From assembly GCF_001889045.1 (NCBI RefSeq), contig NZ_CP018155.1, forward strand, positions 186,001 through 250,000: a stretch of DNA of 64,000 bases, read 5' to 3'. The notes under the pieces are model-generated. The model made no database searches and was not told where the DNA came from. It saw only the letters and a program-made list of their open reading frames with translations. Origin of the DNA: Tenacibaculum todarodis (lineage in GTDB: Bacteria; Bacteroidota; Bacteroidia; Flavobacteriales; Flavobacteriaceae). The translations under genes were made by a program, and so were the position numbers. Shown here piece by piece: positions 17,778 to 26,437 of the stretch (its first letter is position 1; every line of letters starts with the position of its first letter).

Positions 17778-18859
17778 AAAAAATAGTAACTATTTTAGGA
17801 GCAAGACCTCAGTTTGTAAAAGGAGCTGTTTTAAGTAGAATTATAGAAAAATATAAGTCTATTGAAGAGGTTATTATACATACAGGTCAACATTTTGATG
17901 AAAATATGAGTGCTATTTTCTTCAATGAAATGAATATTCCTAAACCAAAATACAACCTTAATGTAAATAGTCTTAGTCATGGAGCTATGACTGGCAAAAT
18001 GCTTGAAAAGATTGAAGAAATTTTACTAACCGAAAAGCCAGATGCTGTCGTGGTTTATGGAGATACTAACTCTACAATCGCTGGGGCTTTAGCAGCAAAG
18101 AAATTACAGATAAAAGTTGTGCATATAGAAGCGGGTTTGCGTTCTTATAATATGCAAATGCCTGAAGAGGTTAATAGAATTTTAACGGATAGAATTTCTG
18201 ATTTATTAAGTTGTCCAACAGATACTGCAATTAAAAATTTAGAAAAAGAAGGATTTAATAATTTGCCAAGTTGTATTGAAAAACATGGCGATATTATGAA
18301 AGATGCTGTTGAATATTATAGTGAAATGGCAGCAGAAAAATCAGCTATAATGGAAGATGAAAATTTGCAAAAAAACGAATTTGTTTTAGCAACAATTCAT
18401 CGACAAGAAAATACAGATGATATCAATAAACTAAAAGATATATTTTCTGCTTTAGAGGAGATTCATAAAGAAAAGACTGTTGTTTTACCTTTGCATCCAA
18501 GAACAAAAAAAGTTCTAGACAAATATAATTTACAGCCTAAAATTACTTTTATAAATCCTGTTGGATATTTTGATATGTTAGTTTTATTAAAGAACTGTAA
18601 AATGGTTGTTACAGATAGTGGTGGACTACAAAAAGAGGCGTTTTTTAATAAAAAACACTGTATTATAGCAAGAGAAGAAACAGAATGGATTGAGTTAGTG
18701 GAACATGGTTTTGCGGATCTAACTGGAAGTAATCCAGAAAAAATAATGGATGCTTATGTTAAGTTTGATAAATCTGCTTTAAGTTTTAATAAAGAATTAT
18801 ACGGTTCTAATGTGGGGGGGAAAATTCATCAGTCTATAATTAATTTAATAGAAGAATAA
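17774..18859 (+). CDS. wecB: UDP-N-acetylglucosamine 2-epimerase
   Basis: 361 residues. Interconverts UDP-GlcNAc and UDP-ManNAc. Landmarks are the opening GARPQFVKGAVLSR, the HTGQHFDENMS block, VVVYGDTNSTIAGALAA, VHIEAGLRSYNMQMPEEVNR, and the C-terminal VVTDSGGLQKEAF; together these are the full non-hydrolysing epimerase set including the Glu/His catalytic regions. Normal length. TTG start in a TTGA overlap with the preceding transferase. It supplies UDP-ManNAc (or a derivative) for the surface polysaccharide made by this cluster. No dehydrogenase (wecC) is present in the window. Confidence 0.93.
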   Translation: MKKIVTILGARPQFVKGAVLSRIIEKYKSIEEVIIHTGQHFDENMSAIFFNEMNIPKPKYNLNVNSLSHGAMTGKMLEKIEEILLTEKPDAVVVYGDTNSTIAGALAAKKLQIKVVHIEAGLRSYNMQMPEEVNRILTDRISDLLSCPTDTAIKNLEKEGFNNLPSCIEKHGDIMKDAVEYYSEMAAEKSAIMEDENLQKNEFVLATIHRQENTDDINKLKDIFSALEEIHKEKTVVLPLHPRTKKVLDKYNLQPKITFINPVGYFDMLVLLKNCKMVVTDSGGLQKEAFFNKKHCIIAREETEWIELVEHGFADLTGSNPEKIMDAYVKFDKSALSFNKELYGSNVGGKIHQSIINLIEE

Positions 18860-18860
18860 A

Positions 18861-20315
18861 TTGGGAATAATTTTAAAACAGTCTCTTAAAAATTCACTCA
18901 TAATATATCTTGGGTTTATAGTTGGTGGTATAAACGTTCTTGTTTTATATCCAGAGATTTTAAAATCGGAATTTTATGGTTTGGTTGTGTATTTGCTTTC
19001 AGCTTCTAATTTAATAATGCCTTTGGCTGCTTTTGGTATTCATAATACCATTGTTAAATTTTATTCATCATATAGTGACAAAGAACAACAAGATAGGTTT
19101 TTATCAATTGCTATTATTTTACCCCTTTTTATTGCAATTCCACTAGGTTTTTTTTGGAATGAAATTCAAAATTGGATTTTAACTAAATTACCAACAGAGA
19201 ATAAAATTGTAGAAAGTTATACGCTATCGATATATATAATTGCAATTTCTTGTGCTTATTTTGAAGTTTTTTATTCTTGGGCTAAAGTTCAGTTACAATC
19301 GGTCTTTGGTAATGTTTTAAAGGAATTTTATAATAGAGCTGTTGTGTGTTTATTGTTGCTTTCAATTTCTTTTGGATGGATTACAAAGCCTCAATTTATA
19401 TGGGTTTTAACAGGTTTTTATGTCTTAAGAACACTGTTAATGATGTTTTATGCTTTCAAATTATATGCTCCAAAATTAACATTTCAACTACCAGATAACT
19501 TTAAAGAAGTACTTCGTTATTCAGGGTATATTATTTTAGCAGGAAGTGCCGGAGCCATAATTTTAGATATAGATAAGGTGATGATACCAAGTAAAGAGGT
19601 TGTTAATGTGGCTGCTTATTATGCGGTTGCGGTATTTATCGGTTCATTTATTGAAGCTCCAAGTAGGGCAATGTCTCAAATATTACAGCCTTTAACTTCA
19701 AAAACTTTAAATGAAAATAATCATTTCGAAGTTGAAAATTTATATAAAAAGAGTTCTATAAACTTATTGTTAATTGGTGGGTTATTCTTTTTACTAGTTA
19801 ATTGTGGTGTTGTTGAGCTTTTTAAATTAATGCCAGAAAAAGGCTATTCAGAAGGTGTTTTAGTAGTTTTAATGATTTCTGTAGCTAAATTGTATAACAT
19901 GTTCCTGGGAAATAATGGGGCAATTATTAATAACTCAAAATTCTATAGAATTGCATTACCAATTGGTGTTGGTATGGCTTTGTCTGTGTATTTCTTAAAT
20001 AACTATTTATTCGAATTTTTTAGAACAGATGGATTTGCATTAGCAACATTAATAACTATTTTAGTTTTTAATACGCTAAAAATATTTTTTGTAAAATCTA
20101 AATTTAAGATGACTCCTTTTACTAATAAATCGGTACAATTGATATTGATTATTTTGTGTTTATTTTCAGCCTTTTATTTCTGGGATTTTCCATTTCATCC
20201 AATATTGAACATTGTTCTTAAAAGTATATTAATTGTAACAAGTTATTTGTTTGTGGTTCTAAAAATGAATATTTCACCAGAAATAGATAATCTAATTAAA
20301 CGTTTTAGAAAGTAG
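18861..20315 (+). CDS. polysaccharide flippase (Wzx/MATE-like)
   Basis: 484 residues with about twelve to fourteen hydrophobic helices and few charged residues, starting from a TTG one base after the wecB stop. This is the polysaccharide-transporter (PST) branch of the MOP superfamily, which flips undecaprenyl-linked repeat units to the periplasm. The segment ILAGSAGAIILDIDKVMIPSKEVVNVAAYYAVAVFIGSFIEAPSRAM fits the central helices of these flippases. As last gene of the cluster it completes the cytoplasm-to-periplasm step; no polymerase (Wzy) is evident, so polymerisation must be encoded elsewhere, or only a short glycan is made. A terminator follows. Confidence 0.85.
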   Translation: MGIILKQSLKNSLIIYLGFIVGGINVLVLYPEILKSEFYGLVVYLLSASNLIMPLAAFGIHNTIVKFYSSYSDKEQQDRFLSIAIILPLFIAIPLGFFWNEIQNWILTKLPTENKIVESYTLSIYIIAISCAYFEVFYSWAKVQLQSVFGNVLKEFYNRAVVCLLLLSISFGWITKPQFIWVLTGFYVLRTLLMMFYAFKLYAPKLTFQLPDNFKEVLRYSGYIILAGSAGAIILDIDKVMIPSKEVVNVAAYYAVAVFIGSFIEAPSRAMSQILQPLTSKTLNENNHFEVENLYKKSSINLLLIGGLFFLLVNCGVVELFKLMPEKGYSEGVLVVLMISVAKLYNMFLGNNGAIINNSKFYRIALPIGVGMALSVYFLNNYLFEFFRTDGFALATLITILVFNTLKIFFVKSKFKMTPFTNKSVQLILIILCLFSAFYFWDFPFHPILNIVLKSILIVTSYLFVVLKMNISPEIDNLIKRFRK

Positions 20316-20331
20316 TTTTTCTAGCAAAAAA

Positions 20332-20361
20332 ATAAGGCCTATCAATTAAGATAGACCTTTT
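20332..20361 (+). terminator. terminator of the polysaccharide cluster
   Basis: AAGGCCTATC (20334-20343), loop AATTAA, then GATAGACCTT (20350-20359) with one mismatch, followed by a short T run. It lies 17 bases after the flippase stop and separates it from the convergent Crp gene. Confidence 0.7.
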
Positions 20362-20452
20362 GAAGGGGAAACTCCTATTTCTAATATTTTTAGAAACGGG
20401 TTTGCAAATATAGGACATAACTTAAGTATTGTTCTAAACATAAGTTTATAAG

Positions 20453-21028
20453 TTACTTAGAGTATAAAGCTTTTCGAATTCTGCTAAATTGTATAGGAGT
20501 TATGTTTAAATAAGCTGCAACTTGATATAGCGGTATGTGTTTTTCAATATCTGGAGCAACTTTTTTAAGTTCAAGATATCGTTCAGTAGCGTTTAAGGTG
20601 CTTAAAGAATTTACTCTTCTTTCAATATTTATAAAAGCACTCTCTAAATTTTTAATATGTAAAAGTGCAATGTCATGATGCTTTTTGGTGAGTAGTATAA
20701 AAGTATCCCAATTCCCTTCAAACACTGTACAATCTGTAATACAAGCATAAGTAGAAGTTGCTGGTGTTTTTAATAATAATGAGGTAAGCGAGCAAAAAAC
20801 TGATATTGGAATAAATATTGATCTAATATGTTCTTTACCTTTTTTATCTAAAGTATAACTTCTAGCAATGCCTTCTATTAATAAAAAAGTGTTTTTTGGT
20901 GTTTTGCCAGCTGCGTCTATTATTTCTCCTTTTTTGTATTTTTTTAAAGAGAAAAGATTTTCTAAATCCTTTATTGCTTCATCTGATAATTTTACTATTG
21001 AAGAAGCGTATTTTTTAACTGAACTCAT
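20453..21028 (-). CDS. Crp/Fnr family transcriptional regulator
   Basis: 191 residues. N-terminal cyclic-nucleotide-binding-like beta roll (FSLKKYKKGEIIDAAGKTPKNTFLLIEGIARSY) and a C-terminal winged helix with VAAYLNITPIQFSRIRKAL as recognition region. The roll lacks the RxS-type phosphate-binding cassette of true cAMP receptors, as is usual for the short Bacteroidota members, so the ligand is unknown. It stands between the polysaccharide cluster (convergent) and the wbqC-lepB group (25 bases upstream, same strand), and could be read from either its own or that operon's promoter. Confidence 0.87.
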   Translation of the reverse strand: MSSVKKYASSIVKLSDEAIKDLENLFSLKKYKKGEIIDAAGKTPKNTFLLIEGIARSYTLDKKGKEHIRSIFIPISVFCSLTSLLLKTPATSTYACITDCTVFEGNWDTFILLTKKHHDIALLHIKNLESAFINIERRVNSLSTLNATERYLELKKVAPDIEKHIPLYQVAAYLNITPIQFSRIRKALYSK

Positions 21029-21053
21029 TTGTAGCTGATAACGAAGAGGTTAT

Positions 21054-21671
21054 CTACAAATGTAGCTTAATTTTTTCTAAAACACTAATCGCGTTTGGAC
21101 CTTCCATAAAAAGTAAGTCTAACAGAGAAAGGTTGGGTAGAAAACCATGTTTGTCATCAAACATTTGAATGTATTGAGGTATTGTAATTTCAATTCCCTT
21201 TTTATCAATAGCTAAATTTCTAAAATCTTTTTCCTTCGGAAGTAACTCGTATTCTGTAGTTATTGAATAGTTTGATGGTAATTGTAATGCATCCGTTAAT
21301 ATTGAAAAAGTATCAATATTTACATCAATTAAAAAGGTGTATTCTTTTGTAAAAATTGGCATTAAATCATCAATGTAAAACTCAAAAAAAGGTGAAGTTC
21401 TATAAGCAGATTGTAGCGATTTTAAATGCTGACTTTGCCAAGGTGTAACGTTTTCAACTAATGTGTCTTTTGTCTTCTTTCTTCCTTCCGTTTTTGGGTG
21501 TTTAACAGGAATATTTAAAAGCTGTTTACCATTTGCACCATAAATATAACAACGGTTTCTGTACGTTTGTTTTTGAAAATTATCTTCAACCTCAAAAACA
21601 ATATTTTCAGCATTTATGATTGCTGAATATTGCGAAATAGGAGAGAAGTATGTTGGTAAAAATAAACTCAA
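21054..21671 (-). CDS. WbqC-like family protein
   Basis: 205 residues, soluble. It begins LPTYFSPISQYSAIINAENIVFEVEDNFQKQTYRNR, the hallmark of the WbqC-like family (PTYFP.. and the QK..YRNR block), with LNIPVKHP and later FFEFYIDDL. WbqC-like proteins are found in polysaccharide loci and may modify sugars, but no reaction is proven. It starts two bases before the lepB stop on the same strand, in the arrangement WbqC-lepB-dapB-DUF5683-parB-parA that recurs in Flavobacteriaceae. Confidence 0.8.
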   Translation of the reverse strand: MSLFLPTYFSPISQYSAIINAENIVFEVEDNFQKQTYRNRCYIYGANGKQLLNIPVKHPKTEGRKKTKDTLVENVTPWQSQHLKSLQSAYRTSPFFEFYIDDLMPIFTKEYTFLIDVNIDTFSILTDALQLPSNYSITTEYELLPKEKDFRNLAIDKKGIEITIPQYIQMFDDKHGFLPNLSLLDLLFMEGPNAISVLEKIKLHL

Positions 21672-21673
21672 AG

Positions 21674-23257
21674 TTAGTCAGTTTTTTTTCTTCCTTTATA
21701 AAAACTATACCCAAAGTAGCTTGCAAATAATAAAATCACAACCCATAAGTAAGAAACAGGCTCTCCACTTCCATGAACAGTTGTAAACATTCTATCCCAT
21801 CGAATAGATTTTATTTTATCAGAAAAGTTAAATATAGAAATATTAGGATCCCAACTCAACCAAATCATTACAGGTTTACCAACAACGTGGTCAAACGGAA
21901 CATAACCCCAATTACGAGCGTCTAAAGAGTTTTGTCTGTTATCTCCCATTAACCAATAGTAATCTTGTTTAAAAGTGTAGCTATTAGCTTCTTTTCCGTT
22001 GATGTAAATTTTATCATTCATAACAACTAAATTATTGTTTTCGTATCGACCAATAATTTGCTCATAAAACGGAATTGATTTTGAATCTAAGGCAACAGTA
22101 ACTCCTTTCTTCGGAATATAAATTGGTCCAAAATTATCTGAACTCCATTTGTATTGTGGATTGTGAGGAAAAACTGCTTTATCATAAAATCCAGCAGGTT
22201 TCAATTCTTTTGTTATGCTTTTTACCAATGAGTTATCAGCCATTGCAGCTGCTTCATCATCCGTTAAATTAAGAATGTACTTTCCATCTCTTGTGCCACC
22301 TTCTCTAACATTATACCTTTTAATAAAAGCTTGGCTAAATTGTTTCCCTTCTGTATCAACTTCAAAAAACCATTGCGGATTTGCTCTGTCAGGTAAAACA
22401 GTTTTTTTTCCGTTTATAAAAACATACCCATTTCTAACTTCCAAACTATCGCCAGGAATACCAACAGAACGTTTCACGTAATTTGTACGTTTGTCAATAG
22501 GTTTATACGTGTGTTTTCCAGATCTATCTCCCCACATAGAAGCTAAACTATCAACCGGCCAACTAAAAACAACTATGTCGTTTCTTTTTATTTTTTGAAA
22601 ACCAGGAACACGCATATATGGTAAAGACAGTTTGTTTAAAAAGCCCTCTTTATCAGTATCATCAGATATAAAAGATTTTCCAATTACAGGAAGTGTATCG
22701 TGTACCATTGGCGCAGCTACTGTTGTCATTGGAACTCTAGCTCCGTAATGAAACTTGCTTACAAATAAATAATCTCCAACCCATAAAGTTTTTTCTAAAG
22801 ATGAAGTTGGAATTGTGTACGGTTGCATAAAATAAGTATGCACTAAAGTAGCAGCAATAATTGCAAAAGAAATAGAACTTACCCATTCACCAAGATTAGA
22901 TTGTGGTTTTAAACTTCTGCCTTCTTTGTGTTTTGTATTTGTAAAATAGTTGATATAGTAAATAAAGAAACCAAAAGTTATAATAGCTAAAATTGTGTGT
23001 AGCCTTTTATTGAAACCGAAACTTCTACAGGTTTCTACCCAAATTATTGGAAACATTAATAAGTTTACAATTGGTATAAAAAGTAAAATTACCCACCATT
23101 TTGGTCGGTTAATAATTTGCATTAAAACAACTGCATTATAAACTGGTACAGCTGCTTCCCAAGCTTGTCTTCCAGCTTTTACATATAATTTCCAAGTTCC
23201 TAAAAAGTGTACTACTTGTACTATTAGGAAAAATATAAACCATTCAAAAAATGTCAT
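21674..23257 (-). CDS. lepB: signal peptidase I, long Bacteroidota form
   Basis: Membrane serine protease that cleaves signal peptides at the periplasmic face. 527 residues, much longer than E. coli LepB. Residues 1-110 hold three to four helices of a DUF5684-like leader; a further helix (~126-143) precedes the catalytic Ser region IPTSSLEKTL (Ser ~153). The general-base Lys is in NYVKRSVGIPGD (K262). Between them and after lie large insertions before the last conserved box MGDNRQNSLDARNWGYVP. A C-terminal helix anchors the other end. All S26 boxes are intact, so it should be active. Confidence 0.93.
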   Translation of the reverse strand: MTFFEWFIFFLIVQVVHFLGTWKLYVKAGRQAWEAAVPVYNAVVLMQIINRPKWWVILLFIPIVNLLMFPIIWVETCRSFGFNKRLHTILAIITFGFFIYYINYFTNTKHKEGRSLKPQSNLGEWVSSISFAIIAATLVHTYFMQPYTIPTSSLEKTLWVGDYLFVSKFHYGARVPMTTVAAPMVHDTLPVIGKSFISDDTDKEGFLNKLSLPYMRVPGFQKIKRNDIVVFSWPVDSLASMWGDRSGKHTYKPIDKRTNYVKRSVGIPGDSLEVRNGYVFINGKKTVLPDRANPQWFFEVDTEGKQFSQAFIKRYNVREGGTRDGKYILNLTDDEAAAMADNSLVKSITKELKPAGFYDKAVFPHNPQYKWSSDNFGPIYIPKKGVTVALDSKSIPFYEQIIGRYENNNLVVMNDKIYINGKEANSYTFKQDYYWLMGDNRQNSLDARNWGYVPFDHVVGKPVMIWLSWDPNISIFNFSDKIKSIRWDRMFTTVHGSGEPVSYLWVVILLFASYFGYSFYKGRKKTD

Positions 23258-23325
23258 AATTCTAAATTTTTATTCCTTTTAAAGGATGTCAATTAGTAGT
23301 TTTAAATTGCTAATTGTTACGTTTT

Positions 23326-24027
23326 TTAACCAATGTTTAACACATCATTCATTGTGAAAACACCTGTTTTATTTTGAAGCCATTCTGCCGCAATAACTGC
23401 TCCTAATGCAAATCCTTGGCGGTTATGCGCTGTATGTTTAATATCAATAGTATCTACTTCAGAAGTATAAGAAACGGTATGTGTTCCAGGAACATCTGCT
23501 ATTCTTTTAGCGATAATAGGAACAATTTCTTCGGAAGCTTCGCCGTCTAGCTCCCATTTAGTTCTGTTGGTGTTTTCTAAAACACCTTCCGCTAAAGTTA
23601 TAGCTGTTCCGCTTGGAGCATCTAGTTTTTTTGTATGATGAATTTCTTCCATAGAAATGTTATAATCCTGTAAAGCATTCATCATTTTAGCGAGTTGTTT
23701 ATTTAACTCAAAAAAGATGTTTACGCCTAAACTAAAGTTAGAAGCATAAATAAAAGCACCCTTTTTTTCTTTACAAAGATTAATAGCTTCATCATATTTT
23801 TCTAACCAACCGGTAGTTCCAGAAATTACTGGAACATTGTTGTTAAAACAATCTGAAATATTATTAAAAGCTGATGTTGGGACACTAAAATCAATAGCAA
23901 CATCTGCTAAGGTAATGTCAATAACATCATCTTTGTCTTTTCTTATAACAATGTCATGTCCTCGAGAAATTGCGATTTTTTCAATCTCTTTTCCCATTCT
24001 TCCGTAACCTAGTAATGCAATCTTCAT
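23326..24027 (-). CDS. dapB: 4-hydroxy-tetrahydrodipicolinate reductase
   Basis: 233 residues. Reduces the dapA product with NAD(P)H in lysine/diaminopimelate synthesis, feeding peptidoglycan. N-terminal nucleotide-binding GYGRMGKEI (7-15), SGTTGW at 69-74, and the substrate-binding/catalytic signature EIHHTKKLDAPSGTA at 128-142 with the paired His and Lys are all present. It starts one base before the DUF5683 stop region and lies in the parAB-lepB neighbourhood, separated from lepB by 68 bases. Confidence 0.95.
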   Translation of the reverse strand: MKIALLGYGRMGKEIEKIAISRGHDIVIRKDKDDVIDITLADVAIDFSVPTSAFNNISDCFNNNVPVISGTTGWLEKYDEAINLCKEKKGAFIYASNFSLGVNIFFELNKQLAKMMNALQDYNISMEEIHHTKKLDAPSGTAITLAEGVLENTNRTKWELDGEASEEIVPIIAKRIADVPGTHTVSYTSEVDTIDIKHTAHNRQGFALGAVIAAEWLQNKTGVFTMNDVLNIG

Positions 24028-24606
24028 TTAAAAAGAATATTTTAATGAAAGTCCAACTTTTGGAGCTTCAACAAGCATTTTATCTGGCTGAAAAGTTGGT
24101 CTTATAGATAAATTATCATCGGTATTAAACTGTAAAAGGTGTGCGTTTACACTTGCTTCTACAATTTGTAAAACGTATAATAAAATACCCGTTAAAAGAG
24201 ATAAATCTCTATTTTTTCTTAATGTTGTTTGTGCGCTTTCTAAACTTGCTGTAGATAAAATTAGAGAACCATCGTCTCTTGTAAATTCATCTTGTAAACC
24301 TTGTGCTCTAAGTTTAAAAGCTGTTCTGTATCTGTCGTATTCGTTTCCGTTGTCGATGTAAAAATAAGTAGCAGTACCAATTGCTGCCCAAACTAATGGC
24401 GCTTTCCAATACTTTTTATTGTAAATCTGCCCACCTCCAGGAAAAACTGCGGAATAAAAAGCAGCTTTAGAAGGTGAAAGTGGATTGTAAATACCTTCTT
24501 GGATAGATAATTCTTTTATTTTTATTGCTGTAGTATCAATTTGTGCGTTGGCAAATAAACTGCAACATAAAAAGCAAAAAACGAATATGTGTTTCGTGAA
24601 ACTCAC
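24028..24606 (-). CDS. DUF5683 family exported/membrane protein
   Basis: 192 residues. Signal peptide (hydrophobic 6-19, ending FANAQ), then PSKAAFYSAVFPGGGQIYNKKYWKAPLVWAA, the conserved PGGGQiYN..yWk motif of DUF5683, followed by a helix pair around TATYFYIDNG and LLTGILLYVLQIVEASVNAHL. Predicted to be an envelope protein with two or three membrane segments; function unknown. It directly abuts parB (stop 24607) and dapB, and the parA-parB-DUF5683-dapB order is, to my knowledge, widely kept in Bacteroidota, hinting at a cell-cycle or envelope role. Confidence 0.83.
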   Translation of the reverse strand: MSFTKHIFVFCFLCCSLFANAQIDTTAIKIKELSIQEGIYNPLSPSKAAFYSAVFPGGGQIYNKKYWKAPLVWAAIGTATYFYIDNGNEYDRYRTAFKLRAQGLQDEFTRDDGSLILSTASLESAQTTLRKNRDLSLLTGILLYVLQIVEASVNAHLLQFNTDDNLSIRPTFQPDKMLVEAPKVGLSLKYSF

Positions 24607-25494
24607 TTATTTTAATAAGTTTTTAATTCGATTAAAATCTTCTTCAGAATGAAAAGGAATAGAGATTTTACCTTTTCCATTACTACTTACAGAAACGTCA
24701 ATTTTGTGTCCAAAGTATTCGCTAATATCTTTTACACTTTCCTTAACAAATTTAGGAAGTTGTTTCTTTTTAGCTGGTTTTGTAACTTTTCCTGTTTTTA
24801 AAGTTTTTACTAATTCTTCAGTTTGTCTAACCGATAATTTTTCTCGTAAAACTTTCTCGTAAATATTTAATTGGTCTTCCGTACTTTCAACGTTAATAAG
24901 AGCTCTTCCATGACCCATTGAAATAAATCCGTCTCGCATTCCTGTTTGTACAATTGGATCTAATTTTAACAATCTTAAGTAGTTTGTTACTGTTGATCTT
25001 TTTTTACCAACACGCACACTCATTTCTTCTTGCGTTAAATTAATTTCATCAATTAAACGTTGGTAAGAAAGTGCTACTTCAATTGGATCTAAATTTTTAC
25101 GTTGTATGTTTTCAACCAATGCCATTTCTAGCATTTCTTGGTCGTTTGCAATTCTTATGTAAGCAGGAACCGTTTTGTTTCCTATTAATTTTGAAGCTCT
25201 AAATCTACGTTCTCCAGATACTAATTGAAATTTGTCTTCTGCTAATTTACGAACTGTAATTGGCTGAATTACACCTAGTTCTCTAATAGAACTCGCTAAT
25301 TCTCTAAGTGCTTCTTCGTCAAAATAAGTTCTTGGTTGATACGGGTTTACATCAATAAGATTTAAATCTATTTCAATAATACTTCCAACAACTTTATCTG
25401 CATTTTCATCTGAAGCTGCAATAACGTTACTAGTTTCTTTCAATAAGGCAGATAATCCTCTTCCTAAAGCTTGTTTTTTAGTTGCCTTTGCCAT
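24607..25494 (-). CDS. parB: chromosome partitioning protein ParB
   Basis: 295 residues. CTP-dependent clamp that loads at parS. The ParA-contact N-terminus is LGRGLSALL (10-18), followed by IDVNPYQPRTYFDEEAL, the CTP-binding GERRFRA at 94-100, and the helix-turn-helix TQEEMSVRVGKKRSTVTNYLRLLKL. A C-terminal dimerisation domain (EDFNRIKNLLK) ends the protein. All chromosomal ParB elements are present. It lies one base from parA. No canonical parS 16-mer was seen in the window. Confidence 0.95.
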   Translation of the reverse strand: MAKATKKQALGRGLSALLKETSNVIAASDENADKVVGSIIEIDLNLIDVNPYQPRTYFDEEALRELASSIRELGVIQPITVRKLAEDKFQLVSGERRFRASKLIGNKTVPAYIRIANDQEMLEMALVENIQRKNLDPIEVALSYQRLIDEINLTQEEMSVRVGKKRSTVTNYLRLLKLDPIVQTGMRDGFISMGHGRALINVESTEDQLNIYEKVLREKLSVRQTEELVKTLKTGKVTKPAKKKQLPKFVKESVKDISEYFGHKIDVSVSSNGKGKISIPFHSEEDFNRIKNLLK

Positions 25495-25495
25495 T

Positions 25496-26260
25496 TTATG
25501 CGTTCTTTTTTAAAAGTTCGTTTGCCAAATTTAAGTAATTTACAGCACCTTTACTTGTTGCATCGTATGCAATTATACTTTCTCCATAACTTGGTGCTTC
25601 CCCAAGACGTGTATTTCTTCTAATAATTGTGTCAAAAACCATAGAGCTAAAGTGTTTCCTAACTTCATCTACAACTTGATTAGAAAGACGTAAACGAGAA
25701 TCGAACATGGTTAATAATAAACCTTCAATGTCTAATTCTGGGTTGTGTATTTTTTGTACACTTTTTATAGTGTTTAATAATTTTCCTAAACCTTCCAAAG
25801 CAAAATATTCACATTGAATTGGAATAATAACAGCATCTGCTGCAACCAATGAGTTTAAAGTGATTAAACCTAATGATGGTGCGCAATCTATTAAAATATA
25901 ATCGTAATTGTCTTTAATTTCTTCAACCGCTTTTTTAAGCATGTATTCGCGGTTTTCTTTATCTACTAATTCAATTTCAATAGCAACTAAATCAATATGC
26001 GCAGGAATAATATCTACGTTAGGCGAGTTAGTTTCTATAATAGCTTCCTTTGCAGAAATAGTATGTTCTAAAACCTGATAGGTTCCAAATTCAACACTTT
26101 CTACATCAATACCTAACCCAGATGAAGCATTTGCTTGTGGATCTGCATCAATTAATAAAACTTTCTTTTCTAAAACACCTAAAGACGCAGCGAGGTTAAC
26201 GGTAGTTGTAGTTTTTCCAACACCGCCTTTTTGATTTGCTATTGCTATTATTTTTCCCAT
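25496..26260 (-). CDS. parA: chromosome partitioning ATPase ParA (Soj)
   Basis: 254 residues, soluble deviant Walker ATPase that drives origin segregation with ParB. The deviant Walker A KGGVGKTTT is at 11-19 with the signature Lys at 11; the A' box DADPQANASSG and Walker B LIDCAPSLGL follow. No N-terminal DNA-binding extension, so it is the chromosomal (Soj-like) type. First gene of the parA-parB-DUF5683-dapB group; a hairpin upstream at 26356-26378 could be involved in its control. Confidence 0.95.
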   Translation of the reverse strand: MGKIIAIANQKGGVGKTTTTVNLAASLGVLEKKVLLIDADPQANASSGLGIDVESVEFGTYQVLEHTISAKEAIIETNSPNVDIIPAHIDLVAIEIELVDKENREYMLKKAVEEIKDNYDYILIDCAPSLGLITLNSLVAADAVIIPIQCEYFALEGLGKLLNTIKSVQKIHNPELDIEGLLLTMFDSRLRLSNQVVDEVRKHFSSMVFDTIIRRNTRLGEAPSYGESIIAYDATSKGAVNYLNLANELLKKNA

Positions 26261-26355
26261 TAAAATAGTTCGATTACTAAACAGTAAAAATACAATTTAT
26301 TGTAGTTTTTTAAAGAGAAAGATGTTAATAAAATTACAAAAACATAAGGTGCTAA

Positions 26356-26378
26356 AAATCAACACGTTGTGTTGATTT
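26356..26378. repeat. perfect hairpin upstream of parA
   Basis: AAATCAACAC (26356-26365), GTT, GTGTTGATTT (26369-26378). It lies between the pepD terminator and the parA ATG, about 96 bases from the latter. No T run follows, so an operator or mRNA leader hairpin is as likely as a second terminator. Confidence 0.6.
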
Positions 26379-26395
26379 GTAAACAATTTAAGTAC

Positions 26396-26425
26396 AAAAA
26401 AAACCGAAGTGTTAACTTCGGTTTT
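26396..26425 (-). terminator. terminator of pepD
   Basis: AAAACCGAAG and CTTCGGTTTT pair around TGTTAA. On the minus strand the hairpin is followed by a T run (A run at 26396-26403). It starts 12 bases after the pepD stop. Confidence 0.85.
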
Positions 26426-26437
26426 AGAGTTGTTTTT

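Noticed and set aside
12920..20315. Complete O-antigen or capsule locus
   Set aside because: No polymerase, chain-length regulator, ligase or export porin is present; only precursor supply, transfer and flipping are supported.
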